This document shows positions 13,828 through 13,944 of a stretch of DNA of 13,944 nucleotides, piece after piece. The notes beneath the pieces are model-generated. The model ran no database searches and was not told the DNA's origin. It saw only the letters and a list, made by a program, of their open reading frames with translations. The number at the start of each line of letters is the position of its first letter. Positions within the stretch are counted from its first letter, which is position 1. The position numbers and the translations under genes are program-made. The stretch covers positions 1 to 13,944 of the forward strand of contig CAMXAS010000020.1 of the NCBI GenBank assembly GCA_947179195.1, written 5' to 3'. The stretch is from an uncultured Bacteroidales bacterium (GTDB lineage: Bacteria; Bacteroidota; Bacteroidia; Bacteroidales; P3).

Positions 13828-13944
13828 ATGAAAGAAAATAACGAGAACCAGCTGGAGAGGGCGCGGAAACGGATTTTCGGGTTCGCGCCGCTGATGGACG
13901 CCCTGCCGCTGCGGTCGGCCGCCGCGAGGCGGGCGATATGGACG
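13828..13944 (+). CDS. Unrecognised gene, 5' part only
   Basis: An ATG opens a frame of 39 codons that runs off the right edge, starting MKENNENQLERARKRIFGFA and continuing with PLMDALPLRSAAARRAIW. It has no signal peptide. The start is polar and charged, then Ala/Leu/Arg rich, so a cytoplasmic protein is likely. An ATG seven bases earlier stops after six codons. The sequence does not look like peptidyl-tRNA hydrolase, the usual neighbour of rplY. The frame follows the terminator by 14 bases, so it needs its own promoter. A TAnnTTTG match at 13813-13820 would make the mRNA nearly leaderless. No product can be named. Confidence 0.6.
   Translation, partial: MKENNENQLERARKRIFGFAPLMDALPLRSAAARRAIWT

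Noticed and set aside
1..13944. Mobile elements, CRISPR arrays, tRNA or rRNA genes, riboswitches
   Set aside because: No transposase, terminal repeats, regularly spaced repeats or RNA-gene sequence was seen; coding genes fill nearly the whole window and no intergenic gap is long enough for most riboswitches.

Overview
The window looks like ordinary core chromosome of a GC-rich member of the Bacteroidota, probably the order Bacteroidales. Three things point there. The proteins have Bacteroidota-type architectures: a lipidated OmpH/Skp-like protein, RecQ with a long tail after HRDC, an OstA-like LptA relative, and a KdsD with the HAADAIHGDLG type of SIS domain. Starts lack Shine-Dalgarno sequences and sit behind A-rich leaders. 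Several promoter-like sites match the Bacteroidetes -7 consensus TAnnTTTG. Family or genus cannot be fixed from this sequence. I see no insertion sequence, phage gene, CRISPR array, tRNA or rRNA. The genes are tightly packed, and the longest intergenic gaps are about 100 bases.

Layout: two gene runs diverge from a short AT-rich hub near 8453-8522. Leftward (minus strand) is a run of six genes: recQ (DNA repair helicase), ompH (periplasmic chaperone-like lipoprotein), nadC (NAD synthesis), purA (AMP synthesis), an unnamed exported protein with two PepSY/BLIP-like segments joined by a Pro/Glu/Ala-rich linker of about 200 residues, and an OstA-like LPS-transport protein. Three junctions overlap (two TAATG junctions and one 23-base overlap), so this looks like one operon with translational coupling. 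After it, a promoter-like site and a start codon at the left edge suggest another minus-strand gene that runs out of the window.

Rightward (plus strand) are kdsD (arabinose-5-phosphate isomerase, Kdo synthesis), lptB (LPS export ATPase), prs (PRPP synthetase), a 606-residue lipoprotein with an OmpA-like segment and TPRs, and rplY (ribosomal protein L25/Ctc) ending in a good Rho-independent terminator. The first 39 codons of an unrecognised gene fill the right edge.

How the genes fit together: kdsD, lptB and the OstA-like gene belong to LPS synthesis and export, and ompH to envelope protein traffic, so envelope biogenesis runs through both arms. prs makes the PRPP that NadC and the purine pathway use, which links the metabolic genes of the two arms. 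The places most worth a second look are the two-headed PepSY-like protein with its repeat linker, the TPR/OmpA-like lipoprotein and the perfect hairpin at the start of its likely mRNA, and the overlapping divergent promoters between recQ and kdsD.
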